Shown: piece by piece, positions 34,881 through 43,509 of the stretch | Numbering within the stretch: position 1 is the first letter of the stretch | Layout: the number at the start of each line of letters is the position of its first letter | Assembly: GCF_028610705.1 (NCBI RefSeq) | Contig: NZ_JAQQWT010000002.1 | Coordinates: 62,001 to 126,000, forward strand | Origin: Halalkalibacter alkalisediminis | GTDB taxonomy: Bacteria; Bacillota; Bacilli; Bacillales; Bacillaceae_D | Direction of reading: 5' to 3' | Length of the DNA stretch: 64,000 nt | Notes under the pieces: generated by a model | Seen by the model: the letters and a program-made list of their open reading frames with translations, nothing else | Databases searched by the model: none | Told to the model about the DNA's origin: nothing | Program-made: the position numbers and the translations under genes

Positions 34881-34998
34881 GCGATGAGCTAAATTGCATA
34901 AGACGAGATTGACGCGCCTTTAGGCAATGCACAAATGTGGAGTGCTGTCTCTCGCCGCAATACGCATAAAAAGACGTCCTATGGACGTCTTTTTTTAT
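34881..34998 (+). ncRNA. Structured small RNA of unknown class
   Basis: An extended -10 promoter TGGTATACT (TATACT at 34869-34874) is followed by about 85 bases with no ORF and then a perfect terminator AAAAAGACGTCC-tat-GGACGTCTTTTT. The body folds into nested stems: GCG/CGC, ATTGC/GCAAT, CGAGA/TCTCG, then side hairpins GCC-ttta-GGC and GCAC/GTGC. No coding gene follows before the inserted element, so it is more likely a trans-acting sRNA than a riboswitch. I could not match it to a known class. Confidence 0.6.
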
Positions 34999-35013
34999 GA
35001 TGTAAAAGTATTT

Positions 35014-35162
35014 AAAAAGAAGAGAGAGTTATCGAGGTCACTGAAAAAGGAATGGTTTTAACCTTTGTCAATGATATCTAAGCAACGTGTGGAGCCATTG
35101 CCGCTTCTCGAATCTACTAAAAAGGGCTTTTTCAGCGGCCTCGGATTATCTCTCTTCTTTTT
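35014..35162. terminator. Terminator stem split by an inserted element
   Basis: AAAAAGAAGAGAGA (35014-35027) and TCTCTCTTCTTTTT (35149-35162) are perfect 14-bp complements with more Ts beyond (TTTTTTTAG). They flank the element at 35033-35143 and look like the two halves of one hairpin. Confidence 0.65.
35033..35143. mobile_element. MITE-like element (about 111 bp)
   Basis: Terminal inverted repeats CGAGGTCACTGAAAAAG (35033-35049) and CTTTTTCAGCGGCCTCG (35127-35143) match at 15 of 17 positions. The interior codes for nothing. The ends resemble those I associate with IS1182-type elements of Bacillaceae (GTCACTGAAAAAG), which would have to supply the transposase. The family assignment is from memory and tentative. 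Confidence 0.6.
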
Positions 35163-35267
35163 AGCGTTTTTTTAGCATGAATCTTATCTGTAGTCCGTAT
35201 TAGTCGTACACGAGATTGTGATATTTTTTCAAAACGAACCTCGTTTATATCAGACGTTACATCATCC

Positions 35268-36554
35268 TTACTGTAGCATCGCCTTCATATCTTCCTCTAC
35301 CGTAGTAATTAACTTCAAATCAAAAGCTTCTTGCAGGACACCGAGTACTCCAGGTGTAATCCATTCAGGTGGCTTTGGTCCAATTCGTACATCTTTAATT
35401 CCTAAACTGAATAGCCCTAATAAAATCGCTACAGCTTTTTGTTCGAACCAAGATAAAACAATGCTCACCGGTAATTCATTCACTTCACAATCAAAAGCTT
35501 CTGCTAGCGCAAGTGCAATTTTTACGGTAGATACGGAATTGTTACACTGACCTAAATCAATGTAACGTGGAATGCCCGTGTCAGCCACTGTACCAAAATC
35601 ATGGTCATTAAATCTGAATTTTCCACAAGAAGTCGTTAAAATGACTGTATCATTTGGGAGTGTCGTTGCTAACTCACGATAGTAATTGCCAGCAGGTCCA
35701 GGTGCGTCACAACCAGCGATGACGAAGAATCGCTGAATCTTCCCTGCTTTAACGGCATTTACAATCTCTGGAGCAATTCCAATGACGGTATTATGGTGAA
35801 AACCGGTTGTTAATTGTTCTTCACTCTTCATATCCGCGTCTGGTAAAGAAAGTGTTTTCTCAATTAATGGTGAGAAGTCATCATTAACAATTTTCTCTAC
35901 GCCCTCAAGTCCTGCAATATCATAAGAGAAGAAACGGTCGGCATACGTTCCTTTAATAGGCATAACACAGTTGGTCGTAGCTAATATAGCTCCTTTGAAT
36001 TTCTCAAATAGACGTCGTTGATCAAACCATGCTTTTCCGATGTTTCCTCTTAGATGAGAGTATTTCTTTAATTCAGGGTATCCATGTGCTGGCAGCATTT
36101 CTGAATGGGTATAAATATTAATGCCTTTCCCCTCTGTTTGCTTTAATAATTCTTCTAATGCAAATAAGTTATGACCTGTTACGATAATCGCCTTTCCTTC
36201 GACATTATTTTGTGAAACGGTTACAGGTTCAGGAACTCCCAATCTAGATGTGTGCGCTTCGTCCAACAACTCCATGACTTTTACCGCTGCTGAACCTACC
36301 TTCATTGCCATGTCGATGTGTTCTTGAAGATTAAAGTTAGAGTTTGTTAAAGTCATATAAAGTGCTTCATGTGTAATAGCATCAACTTCTGGATCTGAGT
36401 AACCTAGTTGTCTGGCATGTGTCGCGTAAGCAGCAATTCCTTTCAAAGCAAAAACCATTGTATCTTGTAAACTTGCAATATCTTCATTTTTCCCACAGAC
36501 ACCAATAATTTGGCAGCCTCCTGTTGGGGTTTGTTCACATTGATGACAGAACAT
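35268..36554 (-). CDS. hcp: Hydroxylamine reductase (hybrid cluster protein)
   Basis: Cytoplasmic Fe-S/O cluster enzyme reducing hydroxylamine and, physiologically, nitric oxide. Seen: 428 residues; N-terminal proximal-cluster cysteines MFCHQCEQTPTGGCQIIGVC (C-x2-C-x7-C-x5-C), hybrid-cluster ligands in TGHN, TNCVMP, AGCDAPGP, TTSCGKFRFND, DLGQCNN and SWFEQKAVAIL. Shorter than the E. coli enzyme (about 550), as usual in Firmicutes. Start: ATG at 36554 with GGAGG 9 nt upstream. Regulation: a perfect Fnr box at 36630-36645 with TAAAAT at the right distance. No hcr reductase gene adjoins; its electron donor is elsewhere. Confidence 0.95.
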   Translation of the reverse strand: MFCHQCEQTPTGGCQIIGVCGKNEDIASLQDTMVFALKGIAAYATHARQLGYSDPEVDAITHEALYMTLTNSNFNLQEHIDMAMKVGSAAVKVMELLDEAHTSRLGVPEPVTVSQNNVEGKAIIVTGHNLFALEELLKQTEGKGINIYTHSEMLPAHGYPELKKYSHLRGNIGKAWFDQRRLFEKFKGAILATTNCVMPIKGTYADRFFSYDIAGLEGVEKIVNDDFSPLIEKTLSLPDADMKSEEQLTTGFHHNTVIGIAPEIVNAVKAGKIQRFFVIAGCDAPGPAGNYYRELATTLPNDTVILTTSCGKFRFNDHDFGTVADTGIPRYIDLGQCNNSVSTVKIALALAEAFDCEVNELPVSIVLSWFEQKAVAILLGLFSLGIKDVRIGPKPPEWITPGVLGVLQEAFDLKLITTVEEDMKAMLQ

Positions 36555-36602
36555 TCTCCATCGCCTCCGATTCATTCATTCATTTTTCTCTTTATAAGAT
36601 GT

Positions 36603-36645
36603 ATTTTAAATACTTCTTACTTGATTATCTGTGACATTCATCACA
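36603..36645 (-). promoter_or_regulatory. Fnr-dependent promoter of hcp
   Basis: TGTGA-cattca-TCACA (36630-36645) is a perfect Fnr palindrome. The -10 TAAAAT on the minus strand (36603-36608) places the box centre close to -41.5. Confidence 0.9.
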
Positions 36646-36700
36646 TTTTAACCAATATTTTCATTCTCGCACTTAAAAGGTCCATGTATTGTTCAACAAA

Positions 36701-37103
36701 ATCGAGTAGGAGGAGGCGTCTAGCCTCCGACCTCTCACACCACCGTACGTACGGTTCCGTATTTGGCGGTACTTCTTACCGTTCACGAGCTCATCACTGA
36801 GTCGTTGTTTTCTTGAAAAATTTCTTTATCTCGAAAACCCTGGGGGTAAGCCTAACCACTTTCCTCTAGAAGATACTGGATTTACTGTAGGAGATTCGGG
36901 CAGTGTTCGACTTCGTTTTCTATAGGAAACTCGTCCGTCTCCAGTCAGCCTTATAAAAATTTCTGTCCGTTGTCCAGAGATTTTGCGTCCAGCTTCCTTC
37001 AGATTCTAGCTCACCCTAGACACCCTTGCCATTCTCTAACAGTTCCCGCTTTCAAACCTGTAGTGGACATTCACCACCTAGCTGTTAGACATGCTAGGCA
37101 CAC
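36701..37103 (-). mobile_element. ORF-less group II intron
   Basis: Minus strand begins GTGTGCCTAGC (5' splice-site GUGYG) and contains the typical domain I text GGTGGTGAATGTCCAC, GTTTGAAAGCGGGAAC, AAGGGTGTC and GAATCTGAAGGAAGCTGG. It ends with a domain V/VI-like block ACCGCC-AAA-TACG-GAAC-CGTA, ACGGTGGTGTGAGAGGTCGG and CCTCCTACTCGAT. No reverse transcriptase ORF: 403 nt total, so domains II-IV are reduced or deleted. The 5' end lies directly after the T-tract of the pflA terminator. Boundaries are estimated within a few bases. Confidence 0.85.
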
Positions 37104-37104
37104 T

Positions 37105-37139
37105 ACAAAAAGCCATTGAGATATACATCTCAATGGCTT
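37105..37139 (-). terminator. pflA terminator
   Basis: On the minus strand AAGCCATTGAGAT-gtat-ATCTCAATGGCTT followed by TTTGTA; the group II intron starts right after it. Confidence 0.9.
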
Positions 37140-37141
37140 AT

Positions 37142-37870
37142 CTATCTGATTTGAAGCAATTTTCTTGCTTCAAGAACGTTCTCTTCCGTTGGTGGCACTA
37201 CCTCTTCTAAGGCATAGTCTAATCCTAATTCCTTCCACTTATAAACACCTAATTTATGATAAGGAAGTACCTCGACTCGTTCTACGTTATCTAATTCTGC
37301 AATAAATGCACCTAATGCGTGCAAGTCATTTGTATCATCACTTATTCCAGGTACTAATACGTGACGGACCCAGATCGGAACATGTTTGGTAGATAAATGG
37401 TTAGCAAACTTTAAGATATGTTCATTTTTCATGCCAGTTAACGCTTGGTGTTTGCTTGAATCAATATGCTTAATATCTAATAAAATTAAATCTGTTAATT
37501 CTAGTAAGCGATCTAATTTCTTTAGAAATTCAGGATGCTCTTGAAAACAGCCACCTGATGAATCGATGGTCGTGTGAATTCCTCGTTCTTTGCACTTTGT
37601 AAACAGTTCAATTAGAAAATCCATTTGTAATAGTGGTTCCCCGCCAGAGACTGTAATTCCACCGTTACTACTTTCGAAGTATGGAAGATAGTGCTCTAAA
37701 TCATTGATAATTTCATCAACAGACATATCTTTTCCTTCACCAATTTTCCAAGTATCTGGATTGTGACAATATTGACACCGCAGTAGACAGCCTTGCATAA
37801 AAACTACGTAGCGCAGCCCTGGACCATCTACGGTTCCGCATGTCTCAATTGAATGTACCTTCCCTATCAT
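37142..37870 (-). CDS. pflA: Pyruvate formate-lyase activating enzyme
   Basis: Radical SAM enzyme that installs the glycyl radical on PflB. Seen: 242 residues; [14 protein letters not shown] (C-x3-C-x2-C, [4Fe-4S]) near residue 29, [16 protein letters not shown]-binding motif, and C-terminal [16 protein letters not shown]. Start ATG at 37870. It lies 85 bases after pflB; the gap contains an imperfect hairpin (TACAACcCCC/GGGaGTTGTA, 37899-37931) without a T-tract, which could lower pflA expression relative to pflB. Confidence 0.95.
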   Translation of the reverse strand: MIGKVHSIETCGTVDGPGLRYVVFMQGCLLRCQYCHNPDTWKIGEGKDMSVDEIINDLEHYLPYFESSNGGITVSGGEPLLQMDFLIELFTKCKERGIHTTIDSSGGCFQEHPEFLKKLDRLLELTDLILLDIKHIDSSKHQALTGMKNEHILKFANHLSTKHVPIWVRHVLVPGISDDTNDLHALGAFIAELDNVERVEVLPYHKLGVYKWKELGLDYALEEVVPPTEENVLEARKLLQIR

Positions 37871-37955
37871 AATAACCCCTCTTTTTCAAAATGGGATATA
37901 CAACCCCCGATAAGATCTGGGAGTTGTATCCTCCATCATTTTTTAAAAATACAAC

Positions 37956-40184
37956 CTATAGTGATTCATGGAATGTCCGGTTAATGACATCAATCTGCTG
38001 ATCGCGCGTTAATTTAATAAAGTTCACGGCATAACCAGAGACACGAATTGTCAATTGTGGATATTCTTCTGGATGTTCCATTGCGTCTAGTAAGGTTTCA
38101 CGGTTAAACACGTTGATATTAAGGTGATGCCCGCCTTGTTTCGCATAGCCATCTAGAATACCTACCAGATTTGTAATTTGATCTTGCTCTTCTTTTCCTA
38201 ATGCCTTAGGTACAATGCTAAATGTGTTTGATATTCCATCTAGTGAATCTTCATACGGAAGCTTAGCGACAGATGTTAGTGATGCAAGTGCTCCTTTTTT
38301 ATCTCTACCATGCAATGGGTTAGCGCCTGGTGCAAATGGCTCCCCAGCTTTTCGTCCATCCGGAGTATTTCCTGTTTTCTTACCGTAGACAACGTTACTA
38401 GTAATCGTTAATACAGACATTGTTGGAACGGCATTGCGATACGTTTGGTGCTTCTTCAATTTATCCATGAATGTCTTCACAAGCCATACCGCAATATCAT
38501 CGACGCGCGCATCGTTATTTCCGTACTTCGGATAATCTCCTTCAATGTCATAATCAACAGCAATTCCATTCTCATCACGGATAATTTTTACTTTTGCATG
38601 TTTGATCGCACTTAAACTATCAGCTGTTACCGATAGTCCAGCAATTCCGCAAGCCATTGTACGAACAATCTCTTTATCATGTAGAGCCATTTCAATGCGC
38701 TCATAACTATATTTATCATGCATGTAATGAATGACGTTTAATGTATTCATATACAATCCGGCTAACCAATCCATTACTTTATCAAATTTATCTAATACCT
38801 CGTCATACTCTAAATACTCTTTTGTGATAGGTGCAAATGAAGGCCCAACTTGCATTTTTAACTTTTCGTCGATTCCACCGTTAATTGCATATAAAAGGGT
38901 TTTGGCTAAATTTGCACGAGCGCCGAAAAATTGCATTTGTTTTCCAATTTTCATTGCACTTACACAACAAGCAATACCGTAATCATCTCCGTAATGAGAT
39001 CTCATTAAATCATCATTCTCATATTGAATCGAACTTGTTTTAATAGACATGTTTGCACAATAATCTTTGAATCCTTTAGGAAGTTGGTTCGACCAAAGTA
39101 CAGTTAGATTTGGCTCTGGAGCCGGACCTAAGTTGTCAAGTGTGTGTAAGAAACGGAACGAATTTTTTGTCACTAACGGCCTTCCATCGACACCGACACC
39201 ACCGATTGATTCAGTTACCCATGTTGGGTCTCCACTAAACAATTCATTATAATCTGGTGTTCTAGCAAATTTAACAAGACGTAGTTTCATCACAAAATGA
39301 TCAACAAGCTCTTGCGCTTCTACTTCTGTTAATCGACCCTCTTTTATATCTCGTTCAATATAAATATCTAAGAAGGTTGAAGTCCTTCCTAAACTCATGG
39401 CTGCTCCGTTTTGTTCTTTAATTGCGGCTAGGTAGGCGAAGTACACCCATTGGAATGCTTCTTTTGCAGTTTGAGCTGGTTCTGATAGGTCAAACCCATA
39501 AGACGTAGCCATTTCTTTTAATTCTTGCAATGCTCGGATTTGTTCAGAGATTTCTTCGCGATCTCGAATAACCGCTTCTGACATCACACTGCTAGTTGAT
39601 TCTAGATCTTTTTGCTTTTGTTCAATTAAGTAATGAATACCGTAAAGTGCTACTCTGCGATAGTCACCAATGATTCTTCCACGACCATAAGCATCTGGTA
39701 GCCCTGTGACGATCCCAGCTTTTCGAGCTAATTTCATTTCAGTTGTGTATGCATCAAAAACTCCTTGATTATGTGTTTTACGGTATTTAGAGAATGTATC
39801 GACTACATCTGGGGCTACTTTATACCCATAAGATTTACAAGAGTCGACTGCCATACGAATCCCACCATATGGTTGTAACGAACGCTTAAAAGGCTCATCC
39901 GTTTGAAGTCCTACTACTTGTTCTAGTTCTTTATTTAAGTATCCTGGTTCATGAGATACAATGCTAGATACTAGTGCCGTATCCATGTCCAAAACTCCAC
40001 CATTTTCTCTTTCTTGCTTTGTTAAATCCATAATTTGCGCCCAGAGCTTGTTTGAATTCTCTGTTGGTTCAGCTAAAAATCGTTCATTTCCTTCATATAA
40101 TGTATAGTTACGTTGAATAAAGTCACGTACATCAATACTTACTTCCCATTTTCCTTTTTTAAACGTTTTCCAAGATTCTTTCAT
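37956..40184 (-). CDS. pflB: Formate C-acetyltransferase (pyruvate formate-lyase)
   Basis: Converts pyruvate and CoA to acetyl-CoA and formate in anaerobic fermentation. Seen: 742 residues; active-site Cys pair IACCVSAM near residue 411; C-terminal glycyl-radical loop [20 protein letters not shown] with the radical Gly; [13 protein letters not shown] just before it. Full length compared with Bacillus PFL. Start ATG at 40184 (AAGGGACTTAAT upstream, moderate ribosome site). Operon with pflA; Fnr box at 40377-40392. The enzyme is oxygen-sensitive, in line with Fnr control. Confidence 0.96.
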   Translation of the reverse strand: MKESWKTFKKGKWEVSIDVRDFIQRNYTLYEGNERFLAEPTENSNKLWAQIMDLTKQERENGGVLDMDTALVSSIVSHEPGYLNKELEQVVGLQTDEPFKRSLQPYGGIRMAVDSCKSYGYKVAPDVVDTFSKYRKTHNQGVFDAYTTEMKLARKAGIVTGLPDAYGRGRIIGDYRRVALYGIHYLIEQKQKDLESTSSVMSEAVIRDREEISEQIRALQELKEMATSYGFDLSEPAQTAKEAFQWVYFAYLAAIKEQNGAAMSLGRTSTFLDIYIERDIKEGRLTEVEAQELVDHFVMKLRLVKFARTPDYNELFSGDPTWVTESIGGVGVDGRPLVTKNSFRFLHTLDNLGPAPEPNLTVLWSNQLPKGFKDYCANMSIKTSSIQYENDDLMRSHYGDDYGIACCVSAMKIGKQMQFFGARANLAKTLLYAINGGIDEKLKMQVGPSFAPITKEYLEYDEVLDKFDKVMDWLAGLYMNTLNVIHYMHDKYSYERIEMALHDKEIVRTMACGIAGLSVTADSLSAIKHAKVKIIRDENGIAVDYDIEGDYPKYGNNDARVDDIAVWLVKTFMDKLKKHQTYRNAVPTMSVLTITSNVVYGKKTGNTPDGRKAGEPFAPGANPLHGRDKKGALASLTSVAKLPYEDSLDGISNTFSIVPKALGKEEQDQITNLVGILDGYAKQGGHHLNINVFNRETLLDAMEHPEEYPQLTIRVSGYAVNFIKLTRDQQIDVINRTFHESL

Positions 40185-40351
40185 ATTAAGTCCCTTCTTT
40201 CATCAGGTTCCAGATTTGTTTTTGATTGGACCGAGTATCATGCAATGAACTCGGGAGTGATTGACCTCACACGGTAACTCCCTCTATGAGACTACAATAA
40301 CCGTGTGAGAAGTCAGTTTTAAAGATTGAAGGAATTCCTCTTACTGATAAG

Positions 40352-40392
40352 CTTATAGATTTTAAGTGAAAATCAATGTGATAATAATCACA
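40352..40392 (-). promoter_or_regulatory. Fnr-dependent promoter of pflBA
   Basis: TGTGA-taataa-TCACA (40377-40392), a perfect Fnr box, with TATAAG (40352-40357) on the minus strand about two bases nearer than in the other Fnr promoters here. The pflB leader would be about 160 nt. Confidence 0.85.
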
Positions 40393-40431
40393 TTGAAGCA
40401 TTTAAATTTTGACAATATAATGAAATGAATT

Positions 40432-40752
40432 TTATAAAGCAATGAATAAATCATTTCCTACGATTTCTACTGGATAGGTTTTTACCTTCCCTTGGTCTGG
40501 AGCTTGAACAACACCATCCACTAAAGAAATTTTCCAATCGTGAATCGGACAGAATAAAAATTCTCCACTCACAAGTCCATCTGAAAGTTTTCCACCCTTT
40601 GGATGTGGACTCTTATTATCAATCGCTCTAACATTTCCATTTGATAAACGAAATATGGCGATTTCCTCTTCTCCTATTTGAATTAATTGTCCAATCCCAA
40701 CAGGGAATTCATGAATGTTTTTAATTTTAATTTGTTTGTTTGTTGTGATCAT
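40432..40752 (-). CDS. nirD: Nitrite reductase small subunit (Rieske-like)
   Basis: Small subunit of NAD(P)H nitrite reductase. Seen: 106 residues of Rieske-type fold. The second ligand pair is present as FCPIHDW, but the first C-x-H is SPHPKGG: the first Cys is Ser, so a Rieske [2Fe-2S] cluster is unlikely. Known: NirD proteins often lack complete ligands. Start: ATG at 40752 (AAGGA upstream) gives the family length; the frame is open to 40782 and overlaps the end of nirB. Co-transcribed with nirB. Confidence 0.92.
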   Translation of the reverse strand: MITTNKQIKIKNIHEFPVGIGQLIQIGEEEIAIFRLSNGNVRAIDNKSPHPKGGKLSDGLVSGEFLFCPIHDWKISLVDGVVQAPDQGKVKTYPVEIVGNDLFIAL

Positions 40753-40768
40753 CCTCATCTTTCCTTTC

Positions 40769-43189
40769 TTATTCCGTAACAATTGTCACTTGGTGTTTTG
40801 TGTAATAAGTGTCACGAATTAGCTCATTTTCAATCGCTTTTTGCCAAGGCTCTTCATAACGCGCTAACGTTTGATTCATTCTACCGTTTAATTCATCTCG
40901 TTTTATGCGGTCTGCAAGTACCACTTTGACATGATCTAAGCCGATACGTTCGATCCATTGAGAGGTACGCTCTAAATACAATGCTGTTTCACGATAATAT
41001 TGTAGGTACGCTCCCGTAATTTCTAGCACTTCCTCTTCCGTTTTAACTTTGCATAACAGATCACCAGCACGAAGGTCTGTACCACCATTACCACCGACGT
41101 AAATTTCCCAACCGCCATCAAGACCAACAATTCCAACATCTTTAATGCCAGACTCTGCACAGTTTCTTGGGCAAGCAGATACCCCCATTTTCACCTTGTG
41201 CGGAGTATCGAGTCGTTCAAAACGTTTCTCCAATTCAATTCCCATACTCATTGAATCTTGTGTGCCAAAGCGGCAAAAAGCAGCCCCAACACATGTTTTA
41301 ACGGTTCGTAATGTTTTTCCATAAGCGTAACCTGAAGGCATTCCTAAATCTTCCCAAACCGCAGGCAGATCTTCTTTTTTCAGTCCATATAACCCAATTC
41401 GTTGTCCACCTGTTAACTTAACTAGTCCGACATTATATTTATCTGCGACATCCGCGATCGTTCTTAAATCCTTTGCAGATGTAACCCCTCCATACATTCT
41501 TGGGATAACTGAATACGTTCCATCTTTTTGAATATTTGCGTGCATCTTTTCATTAACTAAACGTGAGTTACGCTCATCTACATAATCATAATGAACCATA
41601 CCAAGAAAATAGTTTAGAGCTGGGCGACATTTGGAACAACCTTCATCGTTTTGCCATTCTAGAACATTCATTACTTCTTTAATGGATGTTAAGCCTTTCT
41701 CATGAATTTCCGCTACTACTTCATCTCGACTTAAAGTCGTACACCCACAAATCGTTTGTTTCTTAGCGGTTTGATCGAAAGAATCTCCAAGCGTATATTC
41801 AAGAATATCTTGGATAACTGGTTTACAACGACCGCATGAGCGACCTGCGTTCGTACACCCTCCTACTTGCTCAACGGTTGTTAACCCATCTGATTGGATG
41901 GCTTTTACAATTGTTTCTTTTACGATTCCATTACAGCCACAAACAATTTCGTCATCTGCCATAGATGCTACATCATTTGCTTCTGTTTGGCCCACTGCTT
42001 GAAGAAAAGAGATAGACGTTAAATCAGATACATCCTGTTTCTCTGTTAACATTCTAAATAGTCGATTGCTGTCTTTAGTCTCACCGTACAGAACAATCCC
42101 AACGATGCGATTGTCGCGCAATTGAACCTTCTTGTAGACTCCTTCGAATTCATTGTGTACGATAATCGATTTAGAAGTAGAATCTTCATAGATTTCACCG
42201 GCAGAGAAAAGGTCGATTCCTGATACCTTTAATTGCGTACCTGTAATAGAGCCTTCATAGGCTTTATTCTTTCCACCACATAATACTTGTGCCAAGACTT
42301 TACCTTGTTCATAGAGCGGAGCAACCAATCCATAGACAATTTCCCTATGCTCAGCACATTCACCAATCGCATACACATTCGGAATGGACGTCTCCATAAA
42401 GTCATTTACTACAATTCCACGATTAACGTAGATTCCACTTTCTTGTGCAAGGGTTGCATTCGGTTTAATACCAGCCGCCATGACGACAAGATCAGCTTCT
42501 GCTTCTGTTCCATCTTTAAATCGAATACCTTCAACACGCTCAGAACCTGTTAGTTCAACTGTGGCTTTTTCCATGAGGAAGTTCATGCCTTGTTCTTCTA
42601 ATTCTTTTTTTAGCATCGTTGAAGCCACAGGATCTAATTGTCTCTCCATTAAATGAGGCATCAAATGAACAACATCCACATTCATTCCAAGATGGATGAG
42701 GCCCTTAGCTGCTTCTAAACCTAATAAGCCACCTCCAATTACGACTGCTTTTTTATATCGCTTAGAATCTTTGATCATCGTTTCACAATCTTTTATATCA
42801 CGAAAACCAATAACTCCTTCTTTTTCCGCACCTGGCACAGGTAAAATAAATGGTAAAGATCCAGTTGCTAAGATCAATTCATCGTAAGTTACTTTTCTTC
42901 CTGTACTAGAAACAACAAATTGATTTTCTGTGTCAATTTTTTTTACTGTCTCCCCAGTAAAAAGTTCTATATTATTTTCCTCATACCAGTTCCAGTTATT
43001 TATGATAGTATCTTCGAAGCTCGTCTCTCCCTGAAGAACATTAGATAGCTTAATTCGGTTGTAGTTCGGGTGTGGTTCTGATCCGAAGATTGTAATGTCA
43101 TAAAAGTAAGGATTAAGTTTTAACACTTCTTCTATAACTCGTACTCCTGCCATCCCATTCCCAACCATGATTAATTTTTTCTTATTCAT
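40769..43189 (-). CDS. nirB: Nitrite reductase [NAD(P)H] large subunit
   Basis: Cytoplasmic siroheme enzyme reducing nitrite to ammonium. Seen: 806 residues; N-terminal FAD (MVGNGMAGVRV) and NAD(H) (VVIGGGLLGLEAA) Rossmann motifs; BFD-like [2Fe-2S] domain CGCNGIVKETI...GGCTNAGRSCGRC; a second similar CGCTTLSRDEV...EGCSKC block; siroheme/[4Fe-4S] cysteines TCVGAAFCRFG and SACPRNCAESG near residues 640-685. Full length. Operon nirB-nirD, 4-base class spacing (stop at 40769, nirD start at 40752). Upstream Fnr box at 43266-43281. With narK it forms a nitrate/nitrite ammonification set; no nitrate reductase is in the window. Confidence 0.96.
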   Translation of the reverse strand: MNKKKLIMVGNGMAGVRVIEEVLKLNPYFYDITIFGSEPHPNYNRIKLSNVLQGETSFEDTIINNWNWYEENNIELFTGETVKKIDTENQFVVSSTGRKVTYDELILATGSLPFILPVPGAEKEGVIGFRDIKDCETMIKDSKRYKKAVVIGGGLLGLEAAKGLIHLGMNVDVVHLMPHLMERQLDPVASTMLKKELEEQGMNFLMEKATVELTGSERVEGIRFKDGTEAEADLVVMAAGIKPNATLAQESGIYVNRGIVVNDFMETSIPNVYAIGECAEHREIVYGLVAPLYEQGKVLAQVLCGGKNKAYEGSITGTQLKVSGIDLFSAGEIYEDSTSKSIIVHNEFEGVYKKVQLRDNRIVGIVLYGETKDSNRLFRMLTEKQDVSDLTSISFLQAVGQTEANDVASMADDEIVCGCNGIVKETIVKAIQSDGLTTVEQVGGCTNAGRSCGRCKPVIQDILEYTLGDSFDQTAKKQTICGCTTLSRDEVVAEIHEKGLTSIKEVMNVLEWQNDEGCSKCRPALNYFLGMVHYDYVDERNSRLVNEKMHANIQKDGTYSVIPRMYGGVTSAKDLRTIADVADKYNVGLVKLTGGQRIGLYGLKKEDLPAVWEDLGMPSGYAYGKTLRTVKTCVGAAFCRFGTQDSMSMGIELEKRFERLDTPHKVKMGVSACPRNCAESGIKDVGIVGLDGGWEIYVGGNGGTDLRAGDLLCKVKTEEEVLEITGAYLQYYRETALYLERTSQWIERIGLDHVKVVLADRIKRDELNGRMNQTLARYEEPWQKAIENELIRDTYYTKHQVTIVTE

Positions 43190-43218
43190 ATGGACCCCTC
43201 CAACTTGTGCATTGATTC

Positions 43219-43281
43219 ACAATGTAATTTATATCCACATTGTATGGTTTTTTTTTTGGAAATAATGTGAGTTAAATCACA
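43219..43281 (-). promoter_or_regulatory. Fnr-dependent nirBD promoter with overlapping dyad
   Basis: TGTGA-gttaaa-TCACA (43266-43281) and -10 TACAAT (43239-43244) give a box centre near -41.5. A second dyad ACAATGT-(11 nt)-ACATTGT (43219-43243) covers the -10 and start point, a position suited to a repressor; its owner is unknown. Confidence 0.85.
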
Positions 43282-43408
43282 GTAAGCTAAATTATTTTTT
43301 ATTAATCATTTTTTCATAAAGAATCTTTTTTTGTGTTAGAAATCGACTTTTCTTCCTTATATATATACATTCAATCTTTCCCATTTTCCCCACTAATCTT
43401 TTCATTTA

Positions 43409-43451
43409 TGTGACTTACATCACATTCAATACTTCACTTTGTTTGTATGAT
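43409..43451 (+). promoter_or_regulatory. Fnr-dependent narK promoter
   Basis: TGTGA-cttaca-TCACA (43409-43424) followed after 21 nt by -10 TATGAT (43446-43451), centre near -41.5. Divergent from the nirBD promoter. Confidence 0.92.
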
Positions 43452-43509
43452 TTGTTTTGTAAACAAGAATATATCAAAGAACGTATTTAATCATTATGGG
43501 GGAATAAAC

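Noticed and set aside
34881-34998. Calling the structured RNA a riboswitch
   Set aside because: It is terminated, and no ORF with a ribosome site follows before the inserted element; aptamer signatures I know are absent.
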